NCBI RefSeq assembly: GCF_004361855.1
Contig: NZ_SNWQ01000007.1
Location: 329,031-393,030, forward strand
Direction: 5' to 3'
DNA: 64,000 nt
Origin: Kribbella caucasensis
Lineage (GTDB): Bacteria; Actinomycetota; Actinomycetes; Propionibacteriales; Kribbellaceae
Below the pieces are notes generated by a model, which saw only the letters and a list, made by a program, of their open reading frames with translations, had not been told where the DNA came from and did not search any database. Below are positions 1 through 8,494 of this stretch, piece after piece. The position numbers were made by a program, and so were the translations under genes. Each line of letters begins with the position of its first letter. The stretch's first letter is position 1.

Positions 1-654
1 CGCCTTGCTCGGCTCCGCCACCGCGACCAGCTCCGCTCCGGTCTTCGCGGCGGCTTTGGCGAAGGCCTGAGCGAGCCCGTCCGCCATCATCGCGACGCTG
101 GGGAGCTGCTCCTCGTTCAGCGGTACGTCGAGTCGTGGGCGCGTGGCCGGTCCGATCAAGGCGAGGTAGTCGACCAACAGCACCCGGCTCCGCGGCGCGG
201 CGTCCCGGACCCTGGTCACCACCTCGGCCAACGAGTCCGCCACCGTCTCGTACGCGGAGTCGTCCTTCAGATAGCTGACCCGGGCGCGGATCCGGTTCGC
301 CACCCGGCGGCCGAGCAGGGTCGCGGGTTTCGCCCACGTGTTCAGCATGCTGCCGCGGATGAACGTCCCAATGTACTCCAGGTCGTTGCCGCCGGCAGTG
401 ATCGTGACCAGCCCGGTTTCCGGGCCGACGGCATCGATCTGCGGCGGTGCCTCGTCCTGGGCTTCGGAGAGGATGTGCGCCGTCGTGGCACCTGAGTAGG
501 TGACGTCGACGAGATCCAGCCCGAGCGCCTCGGCCACCAGATGTGGATAGTTGCGCGCCGAGCGTCCGGCGGCCTTGTCCAGCACCGGTTTGATACCGGG
601 TCCCGCGGCGAAGGAGCTTCCGAGCGCGACGTAGCGAGTGCCGGGCGAGATCAC
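1..654 (-). CDS. SGNH/GDSL-type hydrolase, C-terminus beyond the window
   Basis: The frame starts at GTG 654 and runs off the window at base 1, giving 218 residues without a stop. SGNH block I reads LGSSFAAGPG (residues 11-20, Ser14 standing as the nucleophile of the GDSL motif) and block III reads GGND (88-91). The block V Asp-x-x-His that completes the catalytic set would lie past the edge. The family hydrolyses esters such as lipids or acetylated sugars. No signal peptide or membrane segment is seen, so it looks cytoplasmic. A TANNNT box lies six bases before the start with no ribosome site, so the message is probably leaderless. It is divergent from the gene at 688. The substrate cannot be told. 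Confidence 0.85.
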   Translation of the reverse strand, partial: MISPGTRYVALGSSFAAGPGIKPVLDKAAGRSARNYPHLVAEALGLDLVDVTYSGATTAHILSEAQDEAPPQIDAVGPETGLVTITAGGNDLEYIGTFIRGSMLNTWAKPATLLGRRVANRIRARVSYLKDDSAYETVADSLAEVVTRVRDAAPRSRVLLVDYLALIGPATRPRLDVPLNEEQLPSVAMMADGLAQAFAKAAAKTGAELVAVAEPSKA

Positions 655-687
655 AGGTACACCCTATCCGCCGGATAGGCTCCTGGG
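655..687. promoter_or_regulatory. Divergent leaderless promoter pair around a 17-bp palindrome
   Basis: The gap between two divergent GTG starts is only 33 bp. Seen on the plus strand: TAGGCT at 676-681 then six bases then GTG 688. Seen on the minus strand: TAGGGT at 666-661 then six bases then GTG 654. Both match the actinobacterial TANNNT -10 box at the spacing known for leaderless messages. The two boxes are arranged around CCTATCCG-C-CGGATAGG (663-679), a perfect palindrome with 8-bp arms, so one protein bound here could affect both genes. Confidence 0.65.
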
Positions 688-3681
688 GTGAGCGATGGTT
701 TTGGGACCCGGGTGGTCAGGGAGCGCGTGCTGGCTGGGTGGGCGGCGGCGCCGGTGCGGTTCAGGGAGGATGCGAACGCCGAGGAGGAGCTGGCGCTCGG
801 CGGATACCTGGACCGGGTGGTCGTCGAGCTGGCCCAGAACGCGGCGGACGCGGCTGCGCGGGCCGGCGTACCGGGGCGGGTGCGGTTCTCGTTTCGGGAC
901 GGGACGCTCGTGGTGGCGAACACGGGTGCGCCGTTGTCGGCCGACGGGGTCGAGTCGCTGGCCACGTTGCGGGCGTCGGCCAAGCGGGACGACGGGCAGA
1001 GCGCGGTCGGGCGGTTCGGGGTGGGGTTCTCGGCCGTTCTCGCGGTGACCGACGAGCCGGTGATTCTGTCGAGGACCGGTGGGGTGCGGTTCTCGCTGGC
1101 GGATACCGCAGCGGCAATCACGGCACTGGGGTCGTCCGGTCTCGACACCGAACTACGGCGGCGCGACGGTCAAGTGCCGGTACTGCGGCTGCCGTTCCCG
1201 GCCGAAGGGGAGCCGCCGGAGGGCTACGACACGGCCGTGATCCTCCCGCTGCGCGATGACGCGGCGACGGAGCTCGTACGGCGCCTGCTCGCTGAGGCCG
1301 ACGACGCGTTGCTGCTCGCCCTGCCGGGGCTGGAGCGGATCGAGGTCGAGGTCGACGGCGAGGTCCGTGTGCTCGCCGACGCGGAGTCGCGCTGGTACGT
1401 CCGACGAGCCGTCGGCACCTTCGACGAGAGCGAAAGAGAGCTCCTGCTCGCGGACCGGCCGACCGAAGAACGTTCCCGGCCGTACTGGTCCGTGCTCTGG
1501 GCGTTGCCGCAGAACCCCGAGGTCGGCGTACCGCGGATCGTGCATGCGCCGACGCCGACGGACGAGCCGTTGTCGCTCCCTGCGTTGCTGTTGGCAACCT
1601 TCCCGCTGGACTCGACCCGCCGGCATGTCGCCAAGGGTCTGCTGACCGACTGGCTGGTCCGGGAAGCCGCGCTAGCGTACGCCGAGTTGCTCCAGGCCCG
1701 CGCCGAGGACGGGGCCGACGTTCTCGCGTACGTGCCGACCGGGCTCGCCGCCGGCACCGTCGACGGGGCGTTGCGCGAGGCAATCATCGCCGAGCTCCCC
1801 GGTACGCCGCTGATCCGCGCGGTCGACGACGGCACCCTGCTCCAGCCCCGCGATGCGGTCGTGGTCGAGGGCTCTGACGATGCCTTCAACGCGGTGCTCG
1901 CGCCGATCGTCCGTGGGCTCGTCCGCTCGACCAGACAGAGCCGGGTCGCCCTGGATGCCTTGCGGGTAAGGCGTCTCGACCTCGCCGAGCTGGTGGATCA
2001 ACTCGGCTCGGCGGCCGAGAACCGCCGGCCCGAGTGGTGGCGTGAGACCTACGCAGCGCTCTCCGGGATGGTCACCGATCCACTGCTCCGGGAGGCCCTC
2101 GGAACTCTTCCGGTACCGCTTGCCGATGGCCGTCTCGTCCGTGGTGCACGTGGCCTTCTCCTGCCGGGACGCGAGCTCCCGAACGACGTACTGGCGACCT
2201 TCGGCGAGTACGGCGTACGCGTGGTGCACCCGGATGCGGTGCACGAGTCCCTGGAGCGGTTGGGTGCGCTCCCCGCGACGCCGAGAACGTTGCTCGAGGA
2301 CAGCGCGGTTCGTACGGCGGTCGAGCACTCCGCGGACGCCGACGACCCGGCCGCGATCGCCGAGGCGGTGCTGGACGTGATCGCGGTGGACCCGTCCCAG
2401 GCCGACGGCATGTGGTGGCTGTCCGACCTGGTACTACGAGATGCCGACGGCGAACTGGTTCCGGCGAACGCGTTGGTGTTCCCCGGATCGGCAGCCGAGG
2501 CCGTGCTCGACGACGAGGAGGTCGCCCCGATCGACCGGGCCCTCGTCGATCGGTACGGACACGCCCCGCTCGAAGCGGTCGGCGTACTGAACACACTCAC
2601 GGTCGTCTCCGCATCGGACGTCACTCTGGACGCACTCCCCGAGGCATTGGCCGACCTGGATGGGATCGAGGACTGGGCCGATGACGTCGCGCCCGACGGT
2701 TCGCGGTACGGCGCGACGGTCGGTGAGCTTCAGGCCGTTCGCGACCTGGACTGGATCACGGATGGCGCCTGGCCGCGGGTGCTCGAACTGTTCGGGTCGT
2801 CGCCCGAGCTGCGGCGTGCACTGGTCGGTCAGGTCCGGGTGGTCGGTCCGGACGACCGCCCGCTCGGCGTCCCGTCGTACGCGGCCTGGTGGATCAGGGA
2901 TCGGGTCCTGCTGCCGGACGGTGAGCCGTTGGCGGGTCGCGCGGATCCCGAGGCGGATCCGGTGCTGGCGACTTTCCTCGATCCGGCGCCGGAGTGGACG
3001 GCCCGGCTCGATCCGGAGATCCGTACGGCGGTCGGGCTGGTCCGGACGGTCGCCGATCTGGACGTGGACGGGATCGGTCAACTGCTCGACCGGCTCGCCG
3101 AACCGGACCGAGAGGTCGAGGAGGCCGCGATCCTGCGACTCTGGAGTCAGCTCGGGTCGCTGACCGTGTTCCCGGACTCGGCACCGGAGTACGTGCGGGT
3201 GCTCGGCGACGACGAACTGAGCCGGGTCGTGGCGGCCGCGGATGCCGTGGTGGTCGACGGGCCGATGTGGTTGCAGCGCGAGGATCTGGGTGGGTTCGTG
3301 GTGGCGTCCGGGGCGGTCGCGGACGGGGTGAGCGACCTGTTCGAAGTACCGATGGCCTCGGAAGTTGCCGCCGGCAAGATCGAGACCGAGGGAACGCCGG
3401 CCGACACCCCGGCGATCGTCCGAGAGCTGGTCCCCGAGGTGCCGGACACCTGGTGGGAACACGAGGAGCTGGCCGTCGACGGCGTCGACGTCTCCTGGTG
3501 GGTGGACGAGAACGGCGAACCGCACGCCGCCACCTTCAACGGCCTGGCCAAGGCGCTGGCCTGGTCGGCCGGTCGGTGGTCGCACCGCCACGTCATCCTC
3601 GCCGTCCTCGACAACCCATCGCGCGCCTCGGAACTCCTTGTCGACACGACCTTCGACAGCTTCAGCCCACGAGCGGAGTAA
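688..3681 (+). CDS. Sacsin-like N-terminal ATPase-domain protein (HSP90/GHKL fold)
   Basis: A 997-residue protein whose first 150 residues carry the Bergerat ATP-binding fold: N-box ELAQNAADAA (47-56), G1 box VANTGAPL (76-83) and G2 box GRFGVGFSA (108-116). These are the marks of GHKL ATPases in the subgroup annotated as sacsin N-terminal ATP-binding-like. The remaining 850 residues are acidic, rich in Asp, Leu and Val, and match no domain I recognise. There is no signal peptide or membrane segment. Such proteins are common single-copy genes in actinobacteria and a chaperone-like role is assumed, not shown. The GTG 688 start is set by the leaderless promoter. Its 3' end overlaps the convergent regulator gene by 20 bp. 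Confidence 0.8.
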   Translation: MSDGFGTRVVRERVLAGWAAAPVRFREDANAEEELALGGYLDRVVVELAQNAADAAARAGVPGRVRFSFRDGTLVVANTGAPLSADGVESLATLRASAKRDDGQSAVGRFGVGFSAVLAVTDEPVILSRTGGVRFSLADTAAAITALGSSGLDTELRRRDGQVPVLRLPFPAEGEPPEGYDTAVILPLRDDAATELVRRLLAEADDALLLALPGLERIEVEVDGEVRVLADAESRWYVRRAVGTFDESERELLLADRPTEERSRPYWSVLWALPQNPEVGVPRIVHAPTPTDEPLSLPALLLATFPLDSTRRHVAKGLLTDWLVREAALAYAELLQARAEDGADVLAYVPTGLAAGTVDGALREAIIAELPGTPLIRAVDDGTLLQPRDAVVVEGSDDAFNAVLAPIVRGLVRSTRQSRVALDALRVRRLDLAELVDQLGSAAENRRPEWWRETYAALSGMVTDPLLREALGTLPVPLADGRLVRGARGLLLPGRELPNDVLATFGEYGVRVVHPDAVHESLERLGALPATPRTLLEDSAVRTAVEHSADADDPAAIAEAVLDVIAVDPSQADGMWWLSDLVLRDADGELVPANALVFPGSAAEAVLDDEEVAPIDRALVDRYGHAPLEAVGVLNTLTVVSASDVTLDALPEALADLDGIEDWADDVAPDGSRYGATVGELQAVRDLDWITDGAWPRVLELFGSSPELRRALVGQVRVVGPDDRPLGVPSYAAWWIRDRVLLPDGEPLAGRADPEADPVLATFLDPAPEWTARLDPEIRTAVGLVRTVADLDVDGIGQLLDRLAEPDREVEEAAILRLWSQLGSLTVFPDSAPEYVRVLGDDELSRVVAAADAVVVDGPMWLQREDLGGFVVASGAVADGVSDLFEVPMASEVAAGKIETEGTPADTPAIVRELVPEVPDTWWEHEELAVDGVDVSWWVDENGEPHAATFNGLAKALAWSAGRWSHRHVILAVLDNPSRASELLVDTTFDSFSPRAE

Positions 3682-5467
3682 GGGCCGGGTTGTCGATTCC
3701 GGCCGCGAGCGAACGGGCTGCGCCGACGGCTCGGGCATCCCCGAGGCGGGCGGCGTGAAGGTGAGCCCGGACGACGAGTTCTCGCATGTCGCACCGAGCG
3801 GCGAGAGCGGCGAGCCGGGGGAGCAACCGCCGGGCGCGCTCATCGTCGGACCGGTCGAGCGCGAGGTCGATCGCGGCGTCGAGAACATGCGCGTGGACCC
3901 ATTGGTAGCGATCCGGTTCGCGGCTGGATCGCTTGATCGCCTGGTCGAGCCAGTCGACCGACGAACGGTAGTCGCCGCGATCCGCGCTCAGCAGCCCGAG
4001 CCCACGCCCCGCCATCCCTTCCCAGCAAGGGTCGTTGAGCTGGCAGCCCAGCGTCCACGACTGCTCGAAACCGTCCGCCGCCTGGTCGAGCCGGCCGGCC
4101 CGGAAGTCGAGTTCGGCGGTCAGCGCCTGCGGCCAAGGCAGGAAGGCGATCCAGCGCTGCTGCCGGACCAGTTCGAGCGACTCGGCAACGACCGCGGCGG
4201 CCTGGCTGTGCTCGGCCCGGAGCAGATGCGCCCGGCCGAGAATCGACAACGACCAGGCCTGCTGCCGAGGATCACCGGCCCGTGCGGCCAGTTCGGCCGA
4301 CTCACCGAGCTGCTCCAGCGCGGCCGGATAGTCGGCCTGATCCGACGAGTTCATCCCCCGTACGCCGAGGATGGCCGACTGCTCCTCGTCGGTCTCGGCC
4401 AGCGCCTGCGCCTTCGCCAGCCAGATCTCGGCGGTGTTCCGGCGGCCGGCCTGGACCTCGACGAAACCCAGCTCCCGATGCGCCGCGACCGAGGTGGCGC
4501 GGTCACCGGCCTGCTCCGCGATCAGGATCGCCTCGTGCAGGACGATCGCGCCCTCCTCGTCGTGGCCGCGGATCGCGTGCACGAGCGCGCCACCGAGAGC
4601 CGCGAGAGCCCGCGCTTGTAGGCCGGCGTCGTGACAGTGGGCCGCTTCAGAGACCGCTCGCCGAAGGCACTGCAGACCGGCGTCGGCCGCCCCGGCGACG
4701 ATCGCGGCGCGGCCGGCTTCGAGCTGGCTGACCGCTGCCGCCCGGCCGCCCAACGGCAGTTCGGTGGGGGAGTCCGGTCCGACCGTCGAGGCCTGCCGAA
4801 GCGCGGGCGACGCCTCGATCCCGAGCTCGCGCCGGAGCAGGTCCTCGCAGGCCGCGACCTGCCGCAACGCCGCGGACCGGTCTCCCGAGACCGCGAGGCT
4901 CCGGACCAGCAGTTCGTGATTCCCCTGTTCCAGCGGATTCGTGGCGACCGCCCGGGACGCGTACGGAATCGCTTCCCGCGCCCGGCCGGCCGCCACCAGG
5001 GACACCGCCGCCTCCCGGAGCCGCGCCTCGACAGCGGCGGACAGCCGCAGCCGCTCCACCAGCAACCACGACTCGAACTCCGGACACGAGGCCAGCTCGA
5101 CCCCCTCGAGCAACTCACCCCGCACCTCGAGCAGCGATGACCCAAAGGCCGGAGTCGCGAGGAGTTCCTGGACGTCGACGGTCATCGTCCCGTCCAGCCC
5201 CGCGACCACCGGATCGCCGGTGAGCACGTCCGATACACCGAGGGCGCGGCGCAGTTCGGCCAGCGCCCACCGCAACGCCCCCAACGGGTCGTCGGCGTCC
5301 GCGAACAGCAACTCCGCAAGGCGTTTCCGGCTCGGCGGCCGGTCCGCGAGGACGACGTACCCGAGCAACGCCCACGCCTTCCGCCCGCGCGGCGACCGGA
5401 CCGGAACGCCCCCGCGTTCGATCGCCGGCGGCCCGAGCAGCCGAATCGTCCCCACCATCGAACTCAC
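3662..5467 (-). CDS. BTAD-domain transcriptional regulator with TPR tail
   Basis: 601 residues. The N-terminal 95 residues form the OmpR-like winged helix seen in SARP-type regulators (IRLLGPPAIERGG, then GRKAWALLGYVVL and the RKRLAELLF recognition region). Residues 95-245 are the bacterial transcriptional activation domain, with the typical LRRELGIEASPALRQ near 210-225. The rest is a run of TPR-like Ala/Leu helices (about 250-600) for protein contacts. The family activates neighbouring metabolic or antibiotic genes, but no such cluster lies next to it. Start GTG 5467 follows a G-rich stretch; ATG 5458 is an alternative that costs three residues. It shares 20 bp tail-to-tail with the preceding gene. 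Confidence 0.85.
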   Translation of the reverse strand: MSSMVGTIRLLGPPAIERGGVPVRSPRGRKAWALLGYVVLADRPPSRKRLAELLFADADDPLGALRWALAELRRALGVSDVLTGDPVVAGLDGTMTVDVQELLATPAFGSSLLEVRGELLEGVELASCPEFESWLLVERLRLSAAVEARLREAAVSLVAAGRAREAIPYASRAVATNPLEQGNHELLVRSLAVSGDRSAALRQVAACEDLLRRELGIEASPALRQASTVGPDSPTELPLGGRAAAVSQLEAGRAAIVAGAADAGLQCLRRAVSEAAHCHDAGLQARALAALGGALVHAIRGHDEEGAIVLHEAILIAEQAGDRATSVAAHRELGFVEVQAGRRNTAEIWLAKAQALAETDEEQSAILGVRGMNSSDQADYPAALEQLGESAELAARAGDPRQQAWSLSILGRAHLLRAEHSQAAAVVAESLELVRQQRWIAFLPWPQALTAELDFRAGRLDQAADGFEQSWTLGCQLNDPCWEGMAGRGLGLLSADRGDYRSSVDWLDQAIKRSSREPDRYQWVHAHVLDAAIDLALDRSDDERARRLLPRLAALAARCDMRELVVRAHLHAARLGDARAVGAARSLAAGIDNPALTPLVG

Positions 5468-5506
5468 CCCCCGCCCGTCAGTCTGACACTAGGGGCGCCT
5501 CCGGCG

Positions 5507-6319
5507 TCACCTCTTGATGCCGACCGCTTCGAGGTACTCCGCGGTGGCTGCGACGGTGCCGTCGTCGGCCCGGTTGAAGCTGCGCGGTACGTCGGCCAGC
5601 TCGGCGGCGAACTGGACCAGATCCTCCTCCGGCAACGTACCGGCCAGCTTGGTGATCGGTCCGTAGAACTGCCGGAACCAATCGGAGAAGTGCTCCGGCG
5701 AGCGGTACCTGAACACGTAATCGCGCTTCTGCGCGGTCCACTCGACCCGATCGCCGAACAGCTCGGCCAGGTGCTCCTCGGTGCCCCACAGCGTCGGCGG
5801 CTTCACCCCGGCCGGCGGCGGCGCCCACTTCGCGACCACCTTGAACATCTGCCCGATCATGCCGGCCGGAGTCCAGCAGGCCAGCGCGATCTTGCCGCCC
5901 GGCTTCGTCACCCGGACCAGTTCGTCGGCCGCCCGCTGGTGGTCCGGCGCGAACATCACGCCGACCGTGCTGAGCACCACGTCGTACGACGCGTCCGGTG
6001 CCGGCAGCTCCTCGGCATCCCCCTCCGTGAACGTCACCGGCAGATGCTCGGCGATCGCCCGCTCCCGGCCCTGCGCGAGCAGATTGGCCGCGTAGTCGAC
6101 CCCGGTCGCCTCGGCGAACCGGCGGGCCGCCGCGATCGCCGCGTTGCCCTGACCACAGGCGACGTCCAGAGCGCGTTGCCCGGCCCGGATGTCGGCGGCC
6201 TCGACCAGCAACTCGGCGATGATCTGCAGCGTGTTGCCGACCCGGGGATAGTCCCCGGTCTCCCACCCGGTCCGCTGCTTTGCCTTGATCGCGGTGTAGT
6301 CCACAGCCGTACTCGTCAT
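5507..6319 (-). CDS. Class I SAM-dependent methyltransferase
   Basis: 270 residues of the Methyltransf_11/UbiE-like type. SAM motif I is LDVACGQGNAAIAAA (51-65), followed by the acidic loop GVDYAANLL, motif II around DASYDVVLSTVGVMFA and motif III VTKPGGKIALACW. It would move a methyl group from S-adenosylmethionine to a small molecule in the cytoplasm. The ATG at 6319 is preceded by GGGGGAGAAAG, a good ribosome site. It lies 39 bp downstream of the regulator gene on the same strand reading toward it, so the two could share a transcript. The acceptor substrate cannot be told from sequence. Confidence 0.85.
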   Translation of the reverse strand: MTSTAVDYTAIKAKQRTGWETGDYPRVGNTLQIIAELLVEAADIRAGQRALDVACGQGNAAIAAARRFAEATGVDYAANLLAQGRERAIAEHLPVTFTEGDAEELPAPDASYDVVLSTVGVMFAPDHQRAADELVRVTKPGGKIALACWTPAGMIGQMFKVVAKWAPPPAGVKPPTLWGTEEHLAELFGDRVEWTAQKRDYVFRYRSPEHFSDWFRQFYGPITKLAGTLPEEDLVQFAAELADVPRSFNRADDGTVAATAEYLEAVGIKR

Positions 6320-6521
6320 CTTTCTCCCCCTACGTTCCTTCTGCGATTTCTCAACTAGGCCGGGCTGGTCCGCGGCCCTTCCGCAGATCGAACCCGGTCA
6401 CCGTGTGACGTGCCGTGTGACGTTCCAAGCGGGGGAGCTGTCCGCCGTTTGTCACGGAGAGCGAACCATCGTTGTCAGGGGTTGGTATATCGACTGATCT
6501 GCGGATATAACCTCACTGCTC

Positions 6522-6568
6522 CAACGTGGCAATGAACTCTTGCCAACGTTGTCAACGCTACTTATAGT
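6522..6568 (+). promoter_or_regulatory. Sigma70-type promoter overlapped by a LacI-type operator
   Basis: The 342-bp gap before the transporter operon holds TTGCCA (6540-6545), a 17-base spacer and TATAGT (6563-6568), a near-consensus promoter with a start site near 6575. The -35 box sits inside TTGCCAACGTTGTCAA (6540-6555), a 16-bp near-palindrome with an AACGTT centre and TTG/CAA arms, the form of LacI-family operators. A further half site CAACGTGGCAA (6522-6532) pairs with it as a looser inverted repeat, and a CAACGTT lies at 6574-6580. Repression that is lifted by a sugar-like ligand is the likely control; no lacI gene is in the window. Confidence 0.6.
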
Positions 6569-6661
6569 CCGAGCAACGTTCCGGGGAGTGACATCGGACC
6601 CAGGGCAATCGAACTGGAGATGCCGTTCGTCACATCTGCCTCGCTCGAAGGGAGCCAGCTG

Positions 6662-8494
6662 GTGAACACCCGCCCGCAGTTCGAGGACGTCGCGGACGTC
6701 CTGAAATATCAACTCAGCCGCCGGAGCATGATCGGCGGGAGTGCCGCCCTCGGCCTGACCGGACTCCTCGCCGCCTGTACCGACAGCGGCGGCTCGTACT
6801 CCGACAAACCGGCCAACCAGCCCGCCGCCACCAAGTCGGTCCAGATCGGCAAGGCGAACATCCCGACCCCGCGGGACCAGACGGTCATCATCGCGCAGGT
6901 CGAGTACACGGTGTTCGACAGCTGGAACCGGCTGATCCCGAACGGCGCCCCCGCCAGCGCCGGCCTGGAGTCGCTGGCGATGGAGGCGCTGTTCTACCTG
7001 AACCTCGCCACCGGTGAGCTGAAGGCGTGGCTGGCCACCGAGTACAAGTACAACGACAACCACACCGAGCTCACCTTCAAGTTCGACCCCAAGGCGAAGT
7101 GGAGCGACGGCCAGCCGTTCACGTCGAAGGACTTCAAGTTCACCGTCGAGCTGCTCCGCGATCGTCGCGACCTGCTCGGCGGCGGTGGCGACCTGTCCGA
7201 CTTCGTCAAGACGGTCGAGACGCCGGACGCGCAGACCGCGGTCATCAAGATGACCAAGCCGACCCCGCGACTGCACTACGGCTTCGTCGCCGCCATCGCG
7301 GCGCCGCTGTACGAGATCCTGCCCGAGCACATCTGGCGCGGGCAGGACCCGACCCGGTTCAAGGCGAACCCGCCGATCCGGACCGGGCCGTACGTGCTGG
7401 ACAAGCCGATCCGCAACCTGAAGATGTTCGTCTGGAAGAAGAACCCGGACTACTGGGCCAAGGACAGGCTGGACCCGGCGCCGCAGTACGCGATCTTCCA
7501 GAGCACCTCGAAGCAGGCCGACCAGGCGGCGCTGGGGTTCGAGAAGGCGGAGTTCGACGTCGGCTCGATCGACGCCGAGCACGCCAAGCAGCTGACCAAC
7601 CAGGGCTACCCGAACCTGGTCACAACCCAGTTCCACGACCCGAACCCACGGGTGCTGTGGCTGAACAACGACCCGGCCCGCGGGGTGATGGCGGAACCGA
7701 AGATGCACTGGGCGATCAACTACCTGATCGACCGGCAGAAGATCGGCGATTCGGTCTGGCAGGTGAAGGTGCCGCCGGCGATCTATCCGTGGGCGGACTA
7801 CCCGAGCAACGACAAGTGGAAGAACGACGAGCTGGCGGACAAGTACAAGTTCGAGTTCAGCCCGGACAAGGCCACCCAGCTGCTGGACGAGATCGCGCCC
7901 AAGGGCGCCGGCGGCAAGCGGATGTACAAGGGCAAGGAGATCAACCTGGAGATGATCACTCCGTCCGACGTCAACGGCGGCGAGTACGCGATCGCCAACC
8001 TGATCAAGGCCGAGCTGATCAAGGCCGGGGTGCCGACCACGTTGCGCAGCCTGAGCGGGTCGGTGCACGACGAGAAGCTCCAGCGCGGCGAGTACGACAT
8101 CGACTCGATGTGGGCCGGGTTCTCGTTCGACCCCGAGCAGCTCTACATGGACTGGGAGAGCTCGAAGGCCAAGCCGGTCGGCAAGAACGCGGTCAACCTG
8201 AACAAGATGCGCTTCCGGGACCCGCAGCTCGACCAGCTGTCGGCGAAGCTCGCCCAGCTGGATCCGACCAGCCCCGAGGCGAAGCCGCTGCTGGACCAGG
8301 CGCTGGAGATCTACTTCCAGAAGCTGCCGCTCGTCCCGGTGATCCAGACCGGCTACCCGTCGTTCTTCAACACCACGTTCTGGACCGGGTGGCCGACCGA
8401 CGACGACCTGTACCAGGTGCCGCTGAACTGGTGGCCGCACTTCATCTTCGTCCTCGGCAGACTCAAGGCGACGGGCCAGAAAGGACCGGCGTGA
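6662..8494 (+). CDS. ABC transporter solute-binding lipoprotein (SBP family 5)
   Basis: 610 residues. A Tat-like twin-arginine stretch SRRSMIGG (19-26) leads into a hydrophobic segment and a lipobox LAAC with Cys39, so it is an exported, lipid-anchored protein. The body is a family 5 binding protein (oligopeptide, nickel or oligosaccharide type), with YKYNDNHTELTFKFDPKAKWSDG and NPDYW regions typical of that fold. It feeds the three downstream genes, each overlapping the next by about 4 bp. GTG 6662 is chosen because GAAGGGAG lies seven bases upstream; an in-frame ATG at 6620 has its GGAG too close. The LacI-type operator upstream favours an oligosaccharide over a peptide, which is an inference. 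Confidence 0.88.
   Translation: MNTRPQFEDVADVLKYQLSRRSMIGGSAALGLTGLLAACTDSGGSYSDKPANQPAATKSVQIGKANIPTPRDQTVIIAQVEYTVFDSWNRLIPNGAPASAGLESLAMEALFYLNLATGELKAWLATEYKYNDNHTELTFKFDPKAKWSDGQPFTSKDFKFTVELLRDRRDLLGGGGDLSDFVKTVETPDAQTAVIKMTKPTPRLHYGFVAAIAAPLYEILPEHIWRGQDPTRFKANPPIRTGPYVLDKPIRNLKMFVWKKNPDYWAKDRLDPAPQYAIFQSTSKQADQAALGFEKAEFDVGSIDAEHAKQLTNQGYPNLVTTQFHDPNPRVLWLNNDPARGVMAEPKMHWAINYLIDRQKIGDSVWQVKVPPAIYPWADYPSNDKWKNDELADKYKFEFSPDKATQLLDEIAPKGAGGKRMYKGKEINLEMITPSDVNGGEYAIANLIKAELIKAGVPTTLRSLSGSVHDEKLQRGEYDIDSMWAGFSFDPEQLYMDWESSKAKPVGKNAVNLNKMRFRDPQLDQLSAKLAQLDPTSPEAKPLLDQALEIYFQKLPLVPVIQTGYPSFFNTTFWTGWPTDDDLYQVPLNWWPHFIFVLGRLKATGQKGPA

Noticed and set aside
7027..8490. A long N-terminal extension of the first permease back into the binding-protein gene
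   Set aside because: The permease fold begins after 8491, where a GTG with AAAGGA overlaps the previous stop by 4 bp.
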